Shown here: in pieces, positions 33,950-42,615 of the stretch
How the letters are laid out: each line of letters begins with the position of its first letter
How positions within the stretch are numbered: position 1 is the first letter of the stretch
Assembly (NCBI GenBank): GCA_041743935.1
Contig: JBGTLU010000040.1
Coordinates: forward strand, 1-55,828
Source: JBGTLU01 sp041743935
Lineage (GTDB): Bacteria; Bacteroidota; Bacteroidia; Sphingobacteriales; Sphingobacteriaceae
Length of the DNA: 55,828 bases
Direction: 5' to 3'
Translations under genes and position numbers: made by a program
Notes under the pieces: model-generated
Told to the model about the DNA's origin: nothing
Databases searched by the model: none
Seen by the model: the letters and a program-made list of their open reading frames with translations, nothing else

Positions 33950-34255
33950 TTATACTTTTATTTCAACTTCTACACCACTAGGTAACTCTAGTTTCATTAA
34001 TGCGTCAACTGTTTTAGAAGTTGAACTATAAATGTCTAGCAACCTTTTGTATGAGCAAAGTTGAAATTGCTCACGCGCTTTCTTGTTCACGTGTGGTGAA
34101 CGAAGAACGGTGTAAATTTTCTTTTCAGTTGGTAATGGAATTGGTCCACTAACTACTGCACCTGTAGGTTTTACAGTTTTTACGATTTTTTCGGCTGATT
34201 TATCAACCAGATTGTAATCGTAAGATTTTAGTTTAATTCTAATGCGTTGGCTCAT
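33950..34255 (-). CDS. rpsJ: 30S ribosomal protein S10
   Basis: A 101-residue head protein that is also the NusE partner in transcription antitermination. Typical phrases are MSQRIRIKLKSYDYNLVDKS, GPIPLPTEKKIYTVLRSPHV and LPSGVEVEIKV. It follows fusA after only 6 bp, with no tuf between. The str and S10 operons are therefore fused. Confidence 0.98.
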   Translation of the reverse strand: MSQRIRIKLKSYDYNLVDKSAEKIVKTVKPTGAVVSGPIPLPTEKKIYTVLRSPHVNKKAREQFQLCSYKRLLDIYSSTSKTVDALMKLELPSGVEVEIKV

Positions 34256-34261
34256 CCTGTA

Positions 34262-36367
34262 TTATGCTTTTTGCGCTTTTCCTTTAACTTTAGCAATTAC
34301 CTCTTCCGAAACATTTTTTGGAGCTTCTGCATAATGTGAGAATTCCATAGTGGAGGTTGCACGACCTGACGTAATAGTACGTAGTTGTGTAACGTATCCG
34401 AACATTTCTGAAAGTGGAACTAATGCTTTAATAACTTGTGATCCGGCACGGGTATCCATACCTTGTAGTTGACCACGACGACGGTTTAAATCGCCCATTA
34501 CATCCCCCATATTTTCTTCTGGAGTTAGAACTTCTAACTTCATGATAGGTTCAAGTAAAATTGGTTTTGCTTTTGGTAAAGCTTCGCGGAATGCTGTGCG
34601 TGCTGCAATCTCAAATGATAAAGCATCTGAATCGACTGCGTGGAATGAACCATCAATCAATCTTACTTTCATATCATTTAATTGATAGCCGGCTAAAACG
34701 CCATTTGCCATTGCCGCACCAAAACCTTTTTCAACTGAAGGGATAAATTCTCTTGGTATAGAACCACCTACAATTTCGTTAACAAATTGTAACCCGGATT
34801 TTCCTTCATCCACTGGGCTAATTACCACTTTAATATCAGCGAATTTACCGCGACCACCAGTTTGTTTCTTATATACTTCTCTGTGTTCAATGGTTCCGGT
34901 AATGGCTTCTTTGTAAGAAACCTGTGGAGCACCTTGGTTACATTCTACTTTAAATTCACGACGAAGACGATCTACAATGATTTCTAAGTGTAACTCACCC
35001 ATACCAGAAATAACGGTTTGGCCAGTCTCATCATCAGTTTGAACTTTAAATGTTGGATCCTCTTCGGCTAGTTTTCCTAAAGCCATACCTAATTTATCCA
35101 CATCTGCTTGAGTTTTTGGCTCAATTGCCAAGCCAATAACAGGCTCAGGGAATTGCATTGCTTCTAAAATGATAGGATTTTTCTCGTCACATAAAGTGTC
35201 GCCAGTTTTAATATCTTTAAATCCTACTGCTGCACCAATATCTCCTGCAGTAATAACATCTATAGGATTTTGCTTGTTAGCGTGCATTTGAAATATACGC
35301 GAAATTCTTTCTTTGTTACCAGAACGGGTATTGTAAACATAAGAACCTGCTTCTAGTTTACCAGAATAAACACGGAAGAAACACAAGCGACCTACGAAAG
35401 GATCGGTTGCAATTTTAAATGCTAAAGCTGCAAATGGTTCTTTTTCGTCGGGTTTGCGTGTAACTTCTTGTTCGTTGTTTGGGTTGATGCCAGTAATGGA
35501 TTCTTTGTCCATCGGAGATGGCAATAAACTCATTACGTAGTCTAACATGGTTTGTACACCTTTATTTTTGAAAGATGAACCACAAAGCATAGGAACTATT
35601 TTCATTGAAATAGTTGCTTTACGTAATGCAGTTAAGATTTCTTCTTCTGTTATGGAAGCTGGGTCATCAAAGAATTTCTCCATTAATGAATCATCAAAAT
35701 CTGCTACTGCTTCTAATAATTTCTCGCGGTACAATAAAGCTTCTTCCATCATATCTTCTGGAATTGGAACTTCTTTAAAGGTCATCCCTTTGTCGTGTTC
35801 ATTCCATTCGATACCGCGGAAGTTAACTAAGTCAACTACACCGGTAAATTTATCTTCAGAACCTATTGGTAACTGTAATGGCACTGCATTACTTCCCAAC
35901 ATTTCTTTTACTTGTTTACAAACGTTTAAGAAATCTGCACCAGAACGATCCATTTTGTTAACGAATCCTAAACGTGCTACGTTGTAATTATTTGCTAATC
36001 TCCAGTTGGTTTCGGATTGAGGCTCTACCCCATCCACTGCAGAAAATAAAAATACTAATCCATCTAATACACGTAAGGAACGGTTTACTTCTACCGTGAA
36101 ATCTACGTGACCTGGAGTATCAATAATGTTTACGTGGTATTTATCTCCACGGTAATTCCAATTTACAGTAGTTGCTGCTGAGGTAATGGTTATACCACGC
36201 TCTTGCTCTTGTGCCATCCAATCCATAGTAGCTGCACCATCGTGTACCTCGCCAATTTTGTGGCTAATACCCGAATAATACAAAATACGCTCGGTGGTGG
36301 TAGTTTTACCAGCATCGATGTGGGCTGCTATTCCTATGTTCCTTGTATATCTAAGATCTCTTGACAT
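34262..36367 (-). CDS. fusA: Elongation factor G
   Basis: The GTPase that drives translocation, 701 residues. G motifs are visible: AHIDAGKTTTTERILYY (from about residue 15), DTPGHVDF and NKMDRSGADF. Domain IV carries GGSIPREFIPSVEKGFGAA. The C-terminal SGRATSTMEFSHYAEAP is standard. It lies between rpsG and rpsJ. Confidence 0.98.
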   Translation of the reverse strand: MSRDLRYTRNIGIAAHIDAGKTTTTERILYYSGISHKIGEVHDGAATMDWMAQEQERGITITSAATTVNWNYRGDKYHVNIIDTPGHVDFTVEVNRSLRVLDGLVFLFSAVDGVEPQSETNWRLANNYNVARLGFVNKMDRSGADFLNVCKQVKEMLGSNAVPLQLPIGSEDKFTGVVDLVNFRGIEWNEHDKGMTFKEVPIPEDMMEEALLYREKLLEAVADFDDSLMEKFFDDPASITEEEILTALRKATISMKIVPMLCGSSFKNKGVQTMLDYVMSLLPSPMDKESITGINPNNEQEVTRKPDEKEPFAALAFKIATDPFVGRLCFFRVYSGKLEAGSYVYNTRSGNKERISRIFQMHANKQNPIDVITAGDIGAAVGFKDIKTGDTLCDEKNPIILEAMQFPEPVIGLAIEPKTQADVDKLGMALGKLAEEDPTFKVQTDDETGQTVISGMGELHLEIIVDRLRREFKVECNQGAPQVSYKEAITGTIEHREVYKKQTGGRGKFADIKVVISPVDEGKSGLQFVNEIVGGSIPREFIPSVEKGFGAAMANGVLAGYQLNDMKVRLIDGSFHAVDSDALSFEIAARTAFREALPKAKPILLEPIMKLEVLTPEENMGDVMGDLNRRRGQLQGMDTRAGSQVIKALVPLSEMFGYVTQLRTITSGRATSTMEFSHYAEAPKNVSEEVIAKVKGKAQKA

Positions 36368-36391
36368 TGTAATTGTATCTACTGCTAATTA

Positions 36392-36859
36392 TTAAAACCT
36401 AAAATGCGAAAATGCTTTATTAGCTTCTGCCATTTTATGTGTGTCTTCTTTTTTCTTAACGGAAGCACCTTCTCCTTTAGAAGCTGCAATCGTTTCTGCT
36501 GCTAATCGCTCGGTCATGGATTTTTCGTTACGCTTACGTGAGTAACCTATTAACCATTTCATGCCTAATGCAGCGCGACGCTCCGGACGAACTTCTGTAG
36601 GAACTTGGAAGTTAGCACCGCCTACTCTGCGACTTTTAACCTCTACCGACGGCATGATGTTATTCAATGCACGTTTCCAAACTTCTAATCCGTTTTCGGA
36701 TGTTTTTTTCTCTACTAATTCAATAGCATCATAGAATATCTTAAAAGAAGTACTCTTTTTGCCTTGCCACATCATGTTGTTAACGAATTTTGTAACCAGT
36801 ACATCGTTAAACTTAGGATCTGGTAGAATTATGTGTTTTTTTGGCTTTGCCTTTCTCAT
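36392..36859 (-). CDS. rpsG: 30S ribosomal protein S7
   Basis: A 155-residue primary 16S head-assembly protein, autogenous repressor of the str operon in E. coli. The phrases MRKAKPKKHIILPDPKFNDV, QVPTEVRPERRAALGMKWLI and AEANKAFSHFRF are characteristic. Confidence 0.98.
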   Translation of the reverse strand: MRKAKPKKHIILPDPKFNDVLVTKFVNNMMWQGKKSTSFKIFYDAIELVEKKTSENGLEVWKRALNNIMPSVEVKSRRVGGANFQVPTEVRPERRAALGMKWLIGYSRKRNEKSMTERLAAETIAASKGEGASVKKKEDTHKMAEANKAFSHFRF

Positions 36860-36884
36860 TTATATTATGATAAAGTGTTTATCC

Positions 36885-37295
36885 TTATTTTTTCTTTTTG
36901 CCGGTAGTAGCTGCTACTTGTCCCGGTTTTGGTTTCTTTGTTCCGTATTTAGAACGACGTTGATTACGACCTTCTACACCAGCTGTATCTAATGCACCGC
37001 GAACGATGTGATAACGTACCCCTGGTAAATCTTTTACTCTTCCGCCTCGCACTAATACTATGGAGTGCTCTTGTAAATTATGACCTTCTCCTGGTATATA
37101 GGCATTCACCTCTTTACCATTGGTTAAGCGTACACGCGCAACTTTGCGCATGGCTGAATTTGGTTTTTTAGGCGTAGTAGTATATACACGTGTGCATACT
37201 CCTCTACGCTGTGGACAAGAGTCTAACGCTGGCGATTTACTCTTATCAACCAAAGAAGTTCTTCCTTTTCTTACTAACTGTTGAATAGTTGGCAT
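36885..37295 (-). CDS. rpsL: 30S ribosomal protein S12
   Basis: A 136-residue decoding-centre protein and the first gene of the ribosomal supercluster. It carries CPQRRGVCTRVYTTTPKKPN and GRVKDLPGVRYHIVRGALD, so the lysines whose loss gives streptomycin resistance are intact. The C-terminus has a lysine-rich end (TTGKKKK). Confidence 0.98.
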   Translation of the reverse strand: MPTIQQLVRKGRTSLVDKSKSPALDSCPQRRGVCTRVYTTTPKKPNSAMRKVARVRLTNGKEVNAYIPGEGHNLQEHSIVLVRGGRVKDLPGVRYHIVRGALDTAGVEGRNQRRSKYGTKKPKPGQVAATTGKKKK

Positions 37296-37321
37296 TTCTT
37301 CTTTTTATTTTGTGCTTTATA

Positions 37322-37337
37322 CCCCCTTTTTAGAGGG
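37322..37337 (-). other. Leader hairpin of the rpsL transcript
   Basis: On the minus strand CCCTC-TAAAAA-GGGGG lies just after the -7 box and about 26 bases before the rpsL start, so it would form at or near the 5' end of the mRNA. The tRNA-Asn leader has a related hairpin with the same loop but a different stem. Confidence 0.5.
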
Positions 37338-37341
37338 ACTG

Positions 37342-37371
37342 CAAAGGTAGCATAAACTTATGAGTTTGCAA
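37342..37371 (-). promoter_or_regulatory. Promoter of the str-S10-spc-alpha supercluster
   Basis: On the minus strand TTGC (37368-37371) is followed after 18 bases by TACCTTTG (37342-37349), an exact TAnnTTTG -7 box at the usual spacing. The predicted start is about 37335, some 40 bases upstream of the rpsL ATG. Confidence 0.8.
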
Positions 37372-37536
37372 TAGGGTAAATAAAAATATTTTTAATTTTT
37401 AAATATGGCTTTTACGGGCACTCCGCAACACAGATGAAGAACTGGATTGAAAATGTTTCAAAATATTTGTGAACAATTTAATGCTCAGATAAACTCCACC
37501 ATTTTAGTTGCTTTAGGAATGTAATAACGCATCAAT

Positions 37537-37649
37537 CTGTAACATATATAATACTATCTATAAGATTATACCTTGTTTTACATAGTACTTTGTAACAAAC
37601 GAAATATATTGCAAGTATGTTACAGTTATTATTTCTGCTGCATGTAACC
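37537..37649 (+). promoter_or_regulatory. Cluster of TGTAAC repeats before the TonB-dependent receptor
   Basis: CTGTAACATA (37537-37546) has an exact reverse complement at 37616-37625. Two further copies, TTGTAACAAA (37590-37599) and ATGTAACCT (from 37642), lie in the same 113 bp. The cluster ends about 60 bp before the receptor start. A TACTTTG next to the second copy could be an imperfect -7 box. The arrangement suggests binding sites for one regulator; the factor is unknown. Confidence 0.4.
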
Positions 37650-37711
37650 TAGTTCACACATTTGCTGTCGTAAAGACAACATTATAATCAAAACAAACAA
37701 AAATTAAAATC

Positions 37712-40156
37712 ATGAAACACATCATTACACTTCTTATACTTATAAGTTTAGGTTTTGCAAGTTTTGCAGAACAAGGGGAGTTTAAACAAGGAAAAATTAC
37801 AGGTAAAATTATAGAAGGAGACAACAAGCCTTTGGAATTTGTAACCGTTACACTATTAAAGGCGACTGACTCAAGTATAGTTAAGGCAGGATTTACAACC
37901 AACGAAGGAAATTTCGAGTTTGAGTTTTTGCCTATAGGTGAATATGTAATATCCGCTAGTATGTTGGGATATAAAAAAGAATTATCTAAAAGAATTCAAA
38001 TTACAGAACAAAATTCAATTGTTAACATCGGGGTTTTAACCTTATCAAGAGAGAGCACTACACTTAAGACTGTAAATATTGTGGCTCAGAAACCACTTAT
38101 CGAACAAAAAATAGATAGGTTAGTGATGAATGTAGAAGGTAGTATTGTTGCAACTGGAGGAACTGCATTGGAAGTGTTAGAAAAAGCACCAGGTGTTGCC
38201 ATAGATAAAGACGATAAAATAAGTTTAAAAGGAAAACAAGGTGTTATTATTATGGTTGATGGAAAACCTTCGGCATTATCACAAGCTGATTTAGCAAACA
38301 TGCTGAAAACCATGTCGAGCAATTCGATAGAGTCTATAGAAATTATCACTAATCCATCTGCTAAATATGATGCTTCAGGAAACTCAGGAATCATCAACAT
38401 AAAATTAAAAAAAGACCAGAACATGGGATTGAATGGTAGTGCAAGCTTGGGCACAGGTTATGGTTTGCGAGCTAAGTACAATGGCGGATTAAATTTGAAT
38501 TATAGAAACGGAAAAGTTAGTCTGTTTGGTAACGCAAATTATTTTAATAATCAATCTAGAAATGGAATGGATTTAACTAGGGTTATCCAATTTAATAATC
38601 AGATAACCAATTTTAAACAAGAAAATGATAGAGATCAGCACAATGTTAACTATAGTTATAAAACAGGTGCAGATTATTTTTTGAATAAAAAGAACACCTT
38701 TGGTTTTATAGTGAGCGGATATGAAACCAACATTGATATATTAAGTAATGGCTTTACCCAAATTAGAGGGATGGGACCAAATGTAGATTCGAGCTTAGTA
38801 CTAGGTACACAATCTGACATGTCGTTTAAAAGCAATACATTTAATCTGAATTACAGAAAAACATTTGATGTACAAGGAAGAGAATTTTCAATAGATGCAG
38901 ATTATTCCACTTTTGAAAGTAGAGGAGTTGACGATTTAAGTACCAGGTATTTTGATGGAAGTGGCTCTGAATCTCATACCCCACTTCTTTTAAGAAATAC
39001 CAAACCTTCTGCAATTGACATTTACTCCATCAAAACCGATTACGTTCATACCATTGGCAAAACGGTTAAAATAGAAACCGGAGCTAAATTTAGTTTTGTT
39101 ACTACAGATAACAATGTAAAGTTTGAGCAATTGGTTAATAATAACTGGCAGATTGATAATGGAAGAACTAATCAGTTTGTATACAAGGAAAATGTAAATG
39201 CGGCTTACGTAAGTGCTAGCAAGGAGTTCAAAAAGTTTAGTGTACAAGCTGGCTTAAGAATGGAGCACACCATTTCTGAGGGTAACTCCATCACCCTTAA
39301 TAAAATTGTAAAGAATAATTATGTAGAATTTTTCCCTAGCATTTTTATCCGTCAGCCAATTTCAGAGAATCATCAATTGGGTTATTCATATAGCCGTAGA
39401 ATAGGCAGACCAAGCTACCAGGATTTAAACCCGTTCACTAATTTTTTAGATCCTTATACTTTTCAGCAAGGCAATCCATTCTTAAAACCTCAGTTTACTA
39501 ATTCATTTGAGATTTCTCACACATATAAACAACGATATATTACCACTGTAGGAGTGAGTAGAACAACGGATGCTTTCCAGACTATTACTAGGCAAGATGA
39601 CGAAACCAAAATTACATTAGCCACCGAAGAAAATTTAAACACGTTTACCAATTATAATATTGGAGTGGTGGCGCCTTTTGTAATTGCAAAATGGTGGAGT
39701 ATGAATAACCACGTTAATGTATATTACAACCAGTTTCAATCTAGATTAGGAAATGCAGATTTGGATAATAGCCAATTGAGTTACAAAATTAATACTAGCA
39801 ATAGCTTTACGTTTGCGCCAGGTTTTACAGGCGAAATTTCAGGTCAATATCAATCTGCCATGGTACATGGTATAATGAATGCAAAAGCTATGTATGCAAT
39901 TTCCACAGGCATTCAAACTACGTTTTGGGATAGAAAAGCAACTTTACGTTTAAACGTGAACGATATTTTTAACACCAGAAAATTTAATGGTACTATTAAG
40001 TTTGATAACATGGATTTGGTTTTGAAAAACCGATGGGAAAGCCGTCAAGCGAGGTTAACATTTAGTTACCGTTTCGGAAATAACAAAGTGCAACAAGGCG
40101 GAAGAAGAACTACCGGTAGCCAAGAGGAACAAAACCGGATAAAAACCGGAAACTAA
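37712..40156 (+). CDS. TonB-dependent receptor with outer-membrane beta-barrel family C-terminus
   Basis: An 814-residue outer-membrane protein. After a signal peptide (MKHIITLLILISLGFASFAE) comes a carboxypeptidase-like regulatory domain (about 28-110, IIEGDNKPLEFVTVTLLKAT). Then a plug-like domain (about 115-230) has the VEGSIVATGGTALEVLEKAP phrase, and a long beta-barrel follows (PSYQDLNPFTNFLDPYTFQQ), as in the OMP_b-brl_3 family. The barrel ends FSYRFGNNK and a polar tail (about 20 residues) follows, unlike a classic terminal aromatic. There is no SusD partner or transporter nearby. The substrate is unknown. The gene is monocistronic, with a strong terminator after it. Confidence 0.85.
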   Translation: MKHIITLLILISLGFASFAEQGEFKQGKITGKIIEGDNKPLEFVTVTLLKATDSSIVKAGFTTNEGNFEFEFLPIGEYVISASMLGYKKELSKRIQITEQNSIVNIGVLTLSRESTTLKTVNIVAQKPLIEQKIDRLVMNVEGSIVATGGTALEVLEKAPGVAIDKDDKISLKGKQGVIIMVDGKPSALSQADLANMLKTMSSNSIESIEIITNPSAKYDASGNSGIINIKLKKDQNMGLNGSASLGTGYGLRAKYNGGLNLNYRNGKVSLFGNANYFNNQSRNGMDLTRVIQFNNQITNFKQENDRDQHNVNYSYKTGADYFLNKKNTFGFIVSGYETNIDILSNGFTQIRGMGPNVDSSLVLGTQSDMSFKSNTFNLNYRKTFDVQGREFSIDADYSTFESRGVDDLSTRYFDGSGSESHTPLLLRNTKPSAIDIYSIKTDYVHTIGKTVKIETGAKFSFVTTDNNVKFEQLVNNNWQIDNGRTNQFVYKENVNAAYVSASKEFKKFSVQAGLRMEHTISEGNSITLNKIVKNNYVEFFPSIFIRQPISENHQLGYSYSRRIGRPSYQDLNPFTNFLDPYTFQQGNPFLKPQFTNSFEISHTYKQRYITTVGVSRTTDAFQTITRQDDETKITLATEENLNTFTNYNIGVVAPFVIAKWWSMNNHVNVYYNQFQSRLGNADLDNSQLSYKINTSNSFTFAPGFTGEISGQYQSAMVHGIMNAKAMYAISTGIQTTFWDRKATLRLNVNDIFNTRKFNGTIKFDNMDLVLKNRWESRQARLTFSYRFGNNKVQQGGRRTTGSQEEQNRIKTGN

Positions 40157-40180
40157 AAGATCGTTCGGTTTAATTTGGTT

Positions 40181-40216
40181 AAGCACCGTACCCGAAAGGG
40201 TATGGTGCTTTTTTTT
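40181..40216 (+). terminator. Terminator of the TonB-dependent receptor gene
   Basis: AAGCACCGTACCC / GGGTATGGTGCTT, a 13-bp stem with one G-T pair and a GAAA tetraloop, is followed by a run of T (40209-40216). A textbook intrinsic terminator on the plus strand. Confidence 0.92.
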
Positions 40217-40217
40217 G

Positions 40218-40781
40218 CTATTTATTGTACTTAGTCATGGTAAGCTCGGGGCCAATGGTTACAAAAGATTGAACCATTTCTATGCTTTTAGTTAGTAGTT
40301 CGGGTAGGGCAGGAATTTCATCCTCATCAAACCCAGATAATACATAATTTACTTGTTGCCCTTTGGGATAATTATCCCCTACTCCAAATCGTAAACGAGC
40401 ATATTCATTAGTTGCTAAAGTATGTTCGATGTGTTTTAATCCATTATGACCTGCAGCACTACCTTTAGGCTTTAATCGTAGGGTGCCAAAAGGCAATGCA
40501 ATATCATCCACCAAAACCAAAACATTTTTTAAGGGGATTTTTAGTGTTTGCATCCAATAATTTACTGCCTTGCCGCTTAAGTTCATATAAGTAGTGGGCT
40601 TTATTAGGAAGATTGCTCGGCCTTTTAGGGAAGTTTCTGCATAGTAAGCATAGCGTTCGGAGATAAACTTATTTTGCTCTTTTTTAATCCATTCATCTAA
40701 TACCATGAAGCCAACATTGTGCCTAGTATCGGCATACTCCGGACCAATGTTTCCTAAACCAACCACTAAATATTTACTCAT
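40218..40781 (-). CDS. pth: Peptidyl-tRNA hydrolase
   Basis: Recycles peptidyl-tRNAs that drop off ribosomes. It has 187 residues with Asn11 and the catalytic His21 (GLGNIGPEYADTRHNVGF), IKPTTYMNLSG and LVLVDDIALPFGTLRLKPKG. It lies 6 bp after the sugar kinase gene on the same strand. Confidence 0.97.
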   Translation of the reverse strand: MSKYLVVGLGNIGPEYADTRHNVGFMVLDEWIKKEQNKFISERYAYYAETSLKGRAIFLIKPTTYMNLSGKAVNYWMQTLKIPLKNVLVLVDDIALPFGTLRLKPKGSAAGHNGLKHIEHTLATNEYARLRFGVGDNYPKGQQVNYVLSGFDEDEIPALPELLTKSIEMVQSFVTIGPELTMTKYNK

Positions 40782-40787
40782 AAGCGA

Positions 40788-41696
40788 TTAAAATCTCACT
40801 AATTCTGCAAATTGGTCTACCCTATCGTTAATTTCATCATGCGATAAATTTTTCAAACGCTCCGTACCAAATTTCTCTACACAAAAAGAAGCCATAGCTG
40901 AACCGTGAATGATTGCTCTTTTCATGTTTTCGAAAGATATGTTACCGGTTTGAGCCAAATAACCAATGAATCCGCCTGCAAAGGTATCTCCAGCACCGGT
41001 AGGATCAAATACATCTTCAATTGGTAATGCCGGTGCATAAAACATTTCATCGCCTGTAAACATTAATGCTCCGTGTTCTCCTTTTTTAACCACTAAAACT
41101 TTGGGGCCCATGGTTAATATTTTACGTGCGGCTTTTACTAAAGAATATTCTCCGGATAATTGTCGAGCTTCTGAATCATTAATGGTTAACACATCCACCA
41201 TTTTAATGGTTTCTAACAAATCGGCTAAAGCAATATCCATCCAAAAGTTCATGGTATCCATCACAATTAATTTCGGACGTTTCACCAAACGATTCATAAC
41301 CGTTTGCTGAACTTTTGGGGTAAGATTACCTAGCATCAGAAAATCACATTGTTGATAAGATGCTGGAATGATAGGATCGAATTTTTCTAATACATTTAAA
41401 TCAGTTACTAAGGTAGTACGACAGTTCATATCGTCGTTATATACTCCCGACCAAAAAAAAGATTTTTCGCCCGACTTAATCTGTAAGCCATCTGTGTTTA
41501 TTCCATGTGCATGAAAATCTTCAATCTCAGATTTCGGAAAATCATCACCTACTACCGCAATTAGACCTACGTTCTTGGTAAAATAGGATGCTGCTAGTGT
41601 GATGTAAGTGGCTGCCCCTCCTACAATTTTATCCGTTTTGCCGAAAGGGGTTTCAATGGCATCAAATGCTACAGTTCCAACTGCTATTAAGCTCAT
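40788..41696 (-). CDS. PfkB family carbohydrate kinase
   Basis: A 302-residue ribokinase-type kinase. The C-terminal signature DPTGAGDTFAGGFIGYLAQT contains the catalytic Asp and anion hole. The N-terminal GGAATYITLAASYF stretch matches the substrate side. Related bacterial proteins include ribokinase, adenosine kinase and PfkB; the substrate is not clear from the sequence. It overlaps nothing and is followed 6 bp later by pth. Confidence 0.9.
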   Translation of the reverse strand: MSLIAVGTVAFDAIETPFGKTDKIVGGAATYITLAASYFTKNVGLIAVVGDDFPKSEIEDFHAHGINTDGLQIKSGEKSFFWSGVYNDDMNCRTTLVTDLNVLEKFDPIIPASYQQCDFLMLGNLTPKVQQTVMNRLVKRPKLIVMDTMNFWMDIALADLLETIKMVDVLTINDSEARQLSGEYSLVKAARKILTMGPKVLVVKKGEHGALMFTGDEMFYAPALPIEDVFDPTGAGDTFAGGFIGYLAQTGNISFENMKRAIIHGSAMASFCVEKFGTERLKNLSHDEINDRVDQFAELVRF

Positions 41697-41728
41697 AAAA
41701 TATATTTTAAAATAATTTTGTGCAAATA

Positions 41729-41759
41729 TTGCGAAATTAGTTCACGAATACTACTTTTG
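41729..41759 (+). promoter_or_regulatory. Promoter of tRNA-Asn
   Basis: TTGC (41729-41732), a 19-base spacer and TACTTTTG (41752-41759) form an exact Bacteroidota primary promoter. A hairpin (CTTTCT-AAAA-AGAAAG, 41765-41780) lies between it and the tRNA. Confidence 0.75.
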
Positions 41760-41764
41760 CAGTC

Positions 41765-41780
41765 CTTTCTAAAAAGAAAG
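41765..41780 (+). other. Leader hairpin of tRNA-Asn transcript
   Basis: CTTTCT/AGAAAG with an AAAA loop lies just upstream of the tRNA. Its flanking sequence GCAGTCC and AAAAAG loop match those in the rpsL leader, where the stem differs but remains paired. Confidence 0.45.
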
Positions 41781-41784
41781 AAAT

Positions 41785-41858
41785 TCCTGAGTAGCTCAGT
41801 CGGTTAGAGCATCTGACTGTTAATCAGAGGGTCGTTGGTTCGAGCCCAACCTCAGGAG
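41785..41858 (+). tRNA. tRNA-Asn (GTT)
   Basis: A cloverleaf of 74 nt. The acceptor is TCCTGAG / CTCAGGA, the D-arm GCTCAGTCGGTTAGAGC, and the anticodon arm TCTGA-CTGTTAA-TCAGA with anticodon GTT at 41819-41821. The T-arm contains GGTTCGAGCC. The discriminator is G, and CCA is not encoded (CCT follows). Confidence 0.95.
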
Positions 41859-41862
41859 CCTA

Positions 41863-41892
41863 AAAAAGCCATTACGAAAGTGATGGCTTTTT
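41863..41892 (+). terminator. Terminator after tRNA-Asn
   Basis: AAAAAGCCATTAC / GTGATGGCTTTTT with a GAAA tetraloop, 4 bases past the tRNA, with a T-run. Confidence 0.9.
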
Positions 41893-41941
41893 CGTTTTTA
41901 AGTTTATTTGGGCGAGAAAAATTTCACAAAATGGTTAATCA

Positions 41942-41976
41942 AAAAAAATCCTCGATGAAATTCATCGAGGATTTTT
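41942..41976. terminator. Terminator after rplY
   Basis: AAAAAATCCTCGATGA / TCATCGAGGATTTTTT, a 16-bp perfect stem with a 3-nt loop. It lies 19 bp beyond the rplY stop and is symmetrical enough to work for both strands. Confidence 0.9.
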
Positions 41977-41995
41977 TATTAGAATAAGTTAGAAA

Positions 41996-42577
41996 TTACT
42001 TTTTCTTCGCATCGTCTGCAGCAGCTTGTTTAGTTGCACGAGATGCTAAAACTGAAACGATAGTATCTGATTTAGAATTTAATAATTCTATGTTCGGAAT
42101 GCTTAATTCAGCAACACGAATATTTTTACCTAATTCTAATTTACTAATGTTTACTTCGATAGTATCGGTCAAATCTTTAGGGAATGCCTTTACTTTTAAT
42201 TTACGAAGTTTCATGTTTAATTTACCACCTATACGAACACCAGGAGAACTACCGGTTAATTTTACTGGTACTTCTAACACAATTTTCTTGTCTTCGAATA
42301 ATTCTAAGAAGTCAATGTGTAAAATTTGGTCGTTTACCGGGTGAAATTGAATGTCTTGCATAATCGCACGACGTTTATCTCCATCTAAGTTTAAGTCTAC
42401 GTAGTAAACACTTGGAGTATAAACCAAATCGCGCAAATCAGCAGCGGATACAGCGAAGTGTATTTGCTCTTTACCTCCGTAAAGCACACATGGTACTTTA
42501 CCTTCGTAGCGTAGCTCCTTTGCATCACGTTTCCCTACGTTCTGTCTTGCAGAACCGCTAATAGCTAATGATTTCAT
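41996..42577 (-). CDS. rplY: 50S ribosomal protein L25 / general stress protein Ctc
   Basis: A 193-residue two-domain form of L25, which binds 5S rRNA. The N-terminal domain is GSARQNVGKRDAKELRYEGK followed by VPCVLYGG. The C-terminal TL5-like domain contains SSPGVRIGGKLNMKLRKLKV. The Lys/Ala-rich end (KKK) is common. It follows prs by 38 bp, an order common in bacteria. Confidence 0.95.
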   Translation of the reverse strand: MKSLAISGSARQNVGKRDAKELRYEGKVPCVLYGGKEQIHFAVSAADLRDLVYTPSVYYVDLNLDGDKRRAIMQDIQFHPVNDQILHIDFLELFEDKKIVLEVPVKLTGSSPGVRIGGKLNMKLRKLKVKAFPKDLTDTIEVNISKLELGKNIRVAELSIPNIELLNSKSDTIVSVLASRATKQAAADDAKKK

Positions 42578-42615
42578 TTTTTGGATTGTTTTTTATTGTT
42601 TATTATTTATTTGGA

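Larger units (their letters stand above)
37296..37711. other. Divergent intergenic region, rpsL and TonB receptor control
   Basis: This 416-bp gap holds the rpsL promoter and leader hairpin near its left end, then about 150 bp with no recognised feature. The right half has repeated TGTAAC words (described separately). No RNA gene or coding sequence is supported. Confidence 0.7.
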
